A stretch of DNA of 64,000 nucleotides from Streptomyces avidinii. GTDB taxonomy: Bacteria > Actinomycetota > Actinomycetes > Streptomycetales > Streptomycetaceae. The position numbers were made by a program, and so were the translations under genes. The notes under the pieces are model-generated. The model was not told the origin of the DNA. It worked only from the letters and a program-made list of their open reading frames with translations, and made no database searches. This document shows, piece after piece, positions 60,798-64,000 of this stretch (positions within the stretch are counted from its first letter, which is position 1; each line of letters opens with the position of its first letter). The DNA lies in NCBI RefSeq assembly GCF_014650695.1, contig NZ_BMVL01000011.1, positions 62,001 to 126,000 on the forward strand, read 5' to 3'.

Positions 60798-61310
60798 GTG
60801 CGCTCGTTCCTTTCCGTTGAACGCCGAGGGCCACATCACACCATGTAACCGGTGTCTCACCACACGTACAGGTTTCGCGTCACTGTCCGCCAGAAGCAGG
60901 TTCACACGGTTCGTGCAGATTTCTTACGGGTCCATCAAACGTCCCGCGGGGGTGGAGCGCGACCCGCGTCGGCCGCCGGGACCGGCTGCCGCCGCTAAGG
61001 ACGACGGCCCGTGCCGGGCGGTTCCCGGTGGCGCCAACTGGCCCCGGGCCTCTACGAGTACGTACCCGACCCCCTGAGGAGCCCGCTCAGTCGATCGCAA
61101 AAACCGACTGCTTCCAGCTTTTTCCGGCCAAGTTCTAGCCTTGGCTCGACAGTGAGTTGCCGTCCCACGGACACCAGGATTCCCACCTGGGCAATGCTGG
61201 ACATGCATCCACGTCTGCGTGTAGATGTGGATTCCTTGATGGCGGTGCAGCACGATCTGGGGGTTTGCGATGCTATTTGGCGAATCGCACCAGGTGGAAA
61301 GGCGGACGCC
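60798..61310. other. Long divergent intergenic region with possible leader ORF
   Basis: Part of this is open in the downstream frame, but the codons from 61192 on often end in A or T, unlike real genes here, so it is read as leader. A 14-codon frame from the ATG at 61270 ends in TGA overlapping the GTG at 61311. Confidence 0.45.
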
Positions 61311-62747
61311 GTGAGCGCCCCGCATCTGCCGAAAGTGGCTGGAATCGATCCAGCAGTCACTGTGTCGCCGCACACTGCGGCGCCCACGCCCGCCCGGACC
61401 ACCCCCGCACCGGCCCCTCCGCCCGGCCCGGGCAGTGTCATCCAGGACCGCCTGGCGGGCATGGTCTCGGATCTCACCACCCTGCACGAGCTCACCGAGC
61501 GCCTCGCCCGCGCCACTGACCTCGACACTTCCCTGCGCGAGTTCCTGCGCGCCGGCGCCGCACTCGTCGGAGCGCGCCGCGGTCTGATCGTCCTGGAGCC
61601 CTCCGACGGACTCGGCCCGACCAGCACGATCGGCCTCGGGCTCGGCCACGCAGAGCTCGGCCACATCGAGACCGTGCCGCGCAGCGCCACCTCCTACGGG
61701 CGGATCCTCGACGGTCTGCCCGACGCCCAGGGCGGCTCCGAGGTCCTCCCCGAACCGGACGCGCCCCCCGGCACCGGGGGGTTCGCCGCCCCCGTCGACC
61801 CCCGCCACCGGGAGGTCGCCGCCCGCCTCGGCTACGCCGCCAGTTACGCCCTCCCCCTCACTGCCGAGGCCACCGGCCGGCTCGGCGCGGCCGTCTGGCT
61901 CTACGACGAGCAGGCCGAGCCGAGCGACCGCCAGCGCGACCTCGCCGGGCTGTACGTGAGGCACGCCGCCGAGCATCTGGCCCGGATGCTGGAGGTGGAG
62001 CGCTCCCGCTCGCACCTGGCCACCGTCGCCGAGGAACTGCTGCCGAGCCGGCTCCCGCGGCTCCCCGGGGTGCAGCTGGCGGCCCGCCACCACGCCGGGC
62101 CCCGTGGCGGGGGCGACTGGTACGACGCCCTGCCGCTGCCCGAGGGAGCCCTGGGCCTGGCCGTCGGCTCCGTCACGGGATCCGGACCGAGCGCCGTCGC
62201 CGCGATGGGCCGGCTGCGCGCATCGCTGCGCGCCTACGCCGTCATGGAGGGCGAGGACCCCGTGGCGGTCCTGTCCGACCTGGAGCTGTTGCTGCGCCTC
62301 ACCGAGCCCGCCCGCTCCGCCACCGCGCTCTTCGCCTACTGCGAGCCCGCCGGTGGGTCGCAGTCGGGAGGCCGGGGCAGCAAGATCATCCTGGCCGGCG
62401 CCGGGCACACCCCGCCGTTGCTGATCGGCGAGCACCGCACCGAGTACGTGGAGACCTCGCTCTCCGCCCCGCTGGGCATGCTGTCCTGCTGGGAGGCACC
62501 GAGCGTGGAGATCGAACCCGCTCCCGGAGAAACGGTGCTTCTCTACACCGACGGGCTGCTCCACCACACGGGCGACCCGATGGACCGGGCCTACGCCCGG
62601 CTGCACGCCGCGGCCGCGGGCGTACCCCGCAGCGCCCGCGACGACCCGGCGGCCCTGTGCGAGCACATCCTGCGGACCGTGCTGCCCGGCGGGGAGCCGA
62701 CCGAGGCGCCCGAGGACATCGTGCTGCTCGCCGCCCGCTTCGAATGA
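61311..62747 (+). CDS. GAF plus PP2C/SpoIIE-type phosphatase-like protein
   Basis: A 478-residue protein from the GTG at 61311 (GGTGGAAAGGCGG upstream). Residues about 40-235 hold a GAF-like sensor (LTERLARATDLDTSLREFLR, ALVGARRGLIVLEPS). Residues about 250-475 hold a SpoIIE/RsbU-type domain: GGDWYDALPL keeps the first Asp and LLYTDGLLHH keeps its Asp, but the usual GDVxGHG reads VGSVTGSGPS and the final DD pair reads EDIVLLAARF. Loss of these ligands may weaken activity. Such phosphatases act on anti-anti-sigma factors; a partner might be the RsbW-like ATPase at 57503. Confidence 0.87.
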   Translation: MSAPHLPKVAGIDPAVTVSPHTAAPTPARTTPAPAPPPGPGSVIQDRLAGMVSDLTTLHELTERLARATDLDTSLREFLRAGAALVGARRGLIVLEPSDGLGPTSTIGLGLGHAELGHIETVPRSATSYGRILDGLPDAQGGSEVLPEPDAPPGTGGFAAPVDPRHREVAARLGYAASYALPLTAEATGRLGAAVWLYDEQAEPSDRQRDLAGLYVRHAAEHLARMLEVERSRSHLATVAEELLPSRLPRLPGVQLAARHHAGPRGGGDWYDALPLPEGALGLAVGSVTGSGPSAVAAMGRLRASLRAYAVMEGEDPVAVLSDLELLLRLTEPARSATALFAYCEPAGGSQSGGRGSKIILAGAGHTPPLLIGEHRTEYVETSLSAPLGMLSCWEAPSVEIEPAPGETVLLYTDGLLHHTGDPMDRAYARLHAAAAGVPRSARDDPAALCEHILRTVLPGGEPTEAPEDIVLLAARFE

Positions 62748-62866
62748 TGCCCGGAGCATGTTCCGAATCGTGACGGACGGCATGATTCGGAACAGCCCTC
62801 TCCGTACACGCATACGATGGATACGGTCCACACCCAGGTCCGTACCGTCGTAGCTGAGGAGAAGAC

Positions 62867-64000
62867 GTGGCTGACGAGCTCACCCCGGAGACCCCGGAAG
62901 AAGAGCAGCCCAAGAAGACGCACAAGCAGCGCAAGAACGGTCTGTACCCGGGCGTCAGCGACGAACTCGGAGAGAACATGCGCACCGGCTGGGCCGACAC
63001 CGAGCTGCACGGGCTGGAGCCCATCGCCCAGGCCACGCACACCCTCGCCCGCCGCGACGCACTGTCCCGGCGCTTCCCGGGCGAGCGCCTCGTCATCCCC
63101 GCGGGCCGCCTTAAGACCCGCTCGAACGACACCGAGTACCCCTTCCGCGCCTCGACCGAGTACGCCTACCTCACGGGCGACCAGACCGAGAACGGCGTCC
63201 TGGTCCTGGAGCCGACGGGGCCGACCGGGCACACCGCCACCATTTACCTGCTGCCGCGCTCCGACCGCGAGAACGGCGAGTTCTGGCTGTCCGGCCAGGG
63301 CGAACTGTGGGTCGGCCGCCGGCACTCCCTCGCCGAGGCGGAGCAGCTCCTGGGCGTCCCCGCGAAGGACGTCCGCGAGCTCGCCGAGGCCCTCACCGAG
63401 GCCGAGGGCCCGGTCCGCGTCGTGCGCGGCCACGACGCGGTCATCGAGTCCGCCCTCACCGACAAGGTGACCAAGGAGCGCGACGAGGAACTGCGCGTCT
63501 ACCTCTCCGAGGCCCGTGCGGTGAAGGACTCCTTCGAGATCGGCGAGCTGCAGAAGGCCGTGGACTCGACCGTCCGCGGCTTCGAGGACGTCGTGAAGGT
63601 CCTGGACAAGGCCGAGGCCACGTCCGAGCGCTACATCGAGGGCACCTTCTTCCTGCGCGCCCGCGTCGAGGGCAACGACATCGGCTACGGCTCCATCTGC
63701 GCCGCCGGCCCGCACGCCTGCACCCTGCACTGGGTCCGCAACGACGGCGACGTCCGCTCCGGTGACCTGCTGCTGCTCGACGCCGGTGTGGAGACCCACA
63801 GCCTCTACACCGCCGACGTCACGCGCACGCTGCCGATCAACGGCACGTACAGCGACATCCAGCGCAAGATCTACGACGCCGTGTACGAGTCCCAGGAAGC
63901 CGGCATCGCCGCCGTGAAGCCGGGTGCGAAGTTCCGCGACTTCCACGACGCCTCCCAGCACGTACTGGCCGAGAAGCTCGTCGAGTGGGGCGTGCTGGAG
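62867..64000 (+). CDS. pepP: Aminopeptidase P (Xaa-Pro aminopeptidase), partial
   Basis: 378 codons are visible from the GTG at 62867 (GAGGAGAAGAC upstream); the end lies beyond the window. The start is charged (ADELTPETPEEEQPKKTHKQ). The N-terminal AMP_N domain shows FPGERLVIPAGRLKTRSNDT, YPFRASTEYAYLTG and LPRSDRENGEFW. The M24 pita-bread domain begins at about residue 210 with the substrate-site GNDIGYGSICAAGPHACTLH and the first metal ligands LLDAGVETHSLYTADVTRTL (two Asp, about residues 304-316). The remaining His and Glu ligands are cut off. Removes an N-terminal residue ahead of proline in peptides, in the cytosol. Confidence 0.93.
   Translation, partial: MADELTPETPEEEQPKKTHKQRKNGLYPGVSDELGENMRTGWADTELHGLEPIAQATHTLARRDALSRRFPGERLVIPAGRLKTRSNDTEYPFRASTEYAYLTGDQTENGVLVLEPTGPTGHTATIYLLPRSDRENGEFWLSGQGELWVGRRHSLAEAEQLLGVPAKDVRELAEALTEAEGPVRVVRGHDAVIESALTDKVTKERDEELRVYLSEARAVKDSFEIGELQKAVDSTVRGFEDVVKVLDKAEATSERYIEGTFFLRARVEGNDIGYGSICAAGPHACTLHWVRNDGDVRSGDLLLLDAGVETHSLYTADVTRTLPINGTYSDIQRKIYDAVYESQEAGIAAVKPGAKFRDFHDASQHVLAEKLVEWGVLE

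Overview
This window comes from a high-GC actinomycete, almost certainly a Streptomyces. The evidence is very high GC with strong G/C bias at third codon positions, frequent GTG starts, the dnaX-purD neighbourhood, a tandem pair of SigB-type sigma factors resembling sigF and sigN, an SSI-type protease inhibitor, and four exact copies of the ParB site GTTTCACGTGAAAC, which places the window on the oriC-proximal core of the chromosome. As far as I recall, the order dnaX ... sigF-sigN ... ECF sigma factor matches the core of S. coelicolor; no search was run.

Layout. 1-4.5 kb: a cut membrane protein resembling an M48 peptidase, purD, dnaX and the SRP RNA, all leftward. 4.6-8.3 kb: a tRNA-Ser(GGA) gene whose 3' part is repeated as a 72-bp direct repeat 3.57 kb downstream. 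The two copies bracket a helicase-associated protein and a VapBC toxin-antitoxin pair but no integrase, which looks like a cis-mobilisable or decayed integrative element. A phage-type protein with a DGQHR motif follows. 9.7-17.7 kb: a VOC protein, a divergent HhH protein, a cupin, a stand-alone OpcA-like protein, a HerA-like ATPase broken by a one-base frameshift, a LytR_C protein, upp and a universal stress protein. 18-23.7 kb: tadA with its partner gene, tRNA-Ser(CGA), small exported proteins, sigF-like and sigN-like genes. 23.7-26.6 kb: a MarR-MFS efflux operon facing a TetR gene.

26.7-32.5 kb: a GT39-type membrane glycosyltransferase and a GT2-GtrA protein translationally coupled to each other, downstream of a coupled two-component system. 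32.6-37.2 kb: an amidohydrolase, a monooxygenase-fold protein, an Lrp regulator coupled to a DUF2797 protein, an SMP-30 protein, a PH-like protein and tRNA-Arg and tRNA-Ser(GCT). 37.4-41.9 kb: an SSI-like inhibitor and a 1,106-residue kinase-like protein that lacks its phospho-acceptor histidine. 41.9-49.1 kb: an acyl-CoA synthetase, an ECF sigma factor and a five-gene overlapping operon that matches the mycobacterial igr set (two acyl-CoA dehydrogenases, two MaoC-type hydratase subunits, an Ltp2-like aldolase), suggesting removal of a propionyl unit from a steroid or isoprenoid side chain.

49.2-64 kb: small secreted proteins, tRNA-Ser(TGA), a secreted trypsin-like protease, a LysR-cysteine dioxygenase-YeiH sulfur module, an HtrA-like protease, a glycerophosphodiesterase, an RsbW-type ATPase, an SEC-C protein, a degenerate prim-pol protein, a PP2C-like protein with lost metal ligands, and the start of an aminopeptidase P gene cut by the right edge. 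All four serine tRNA isoacceptors expected for the genus lie in this one window. The most notable items are the integrase-less tRNA-Ser element, the igr-like operon, the degenerate kinase with its repeated Gly-Arg-Arg linker, and the parS cluster.
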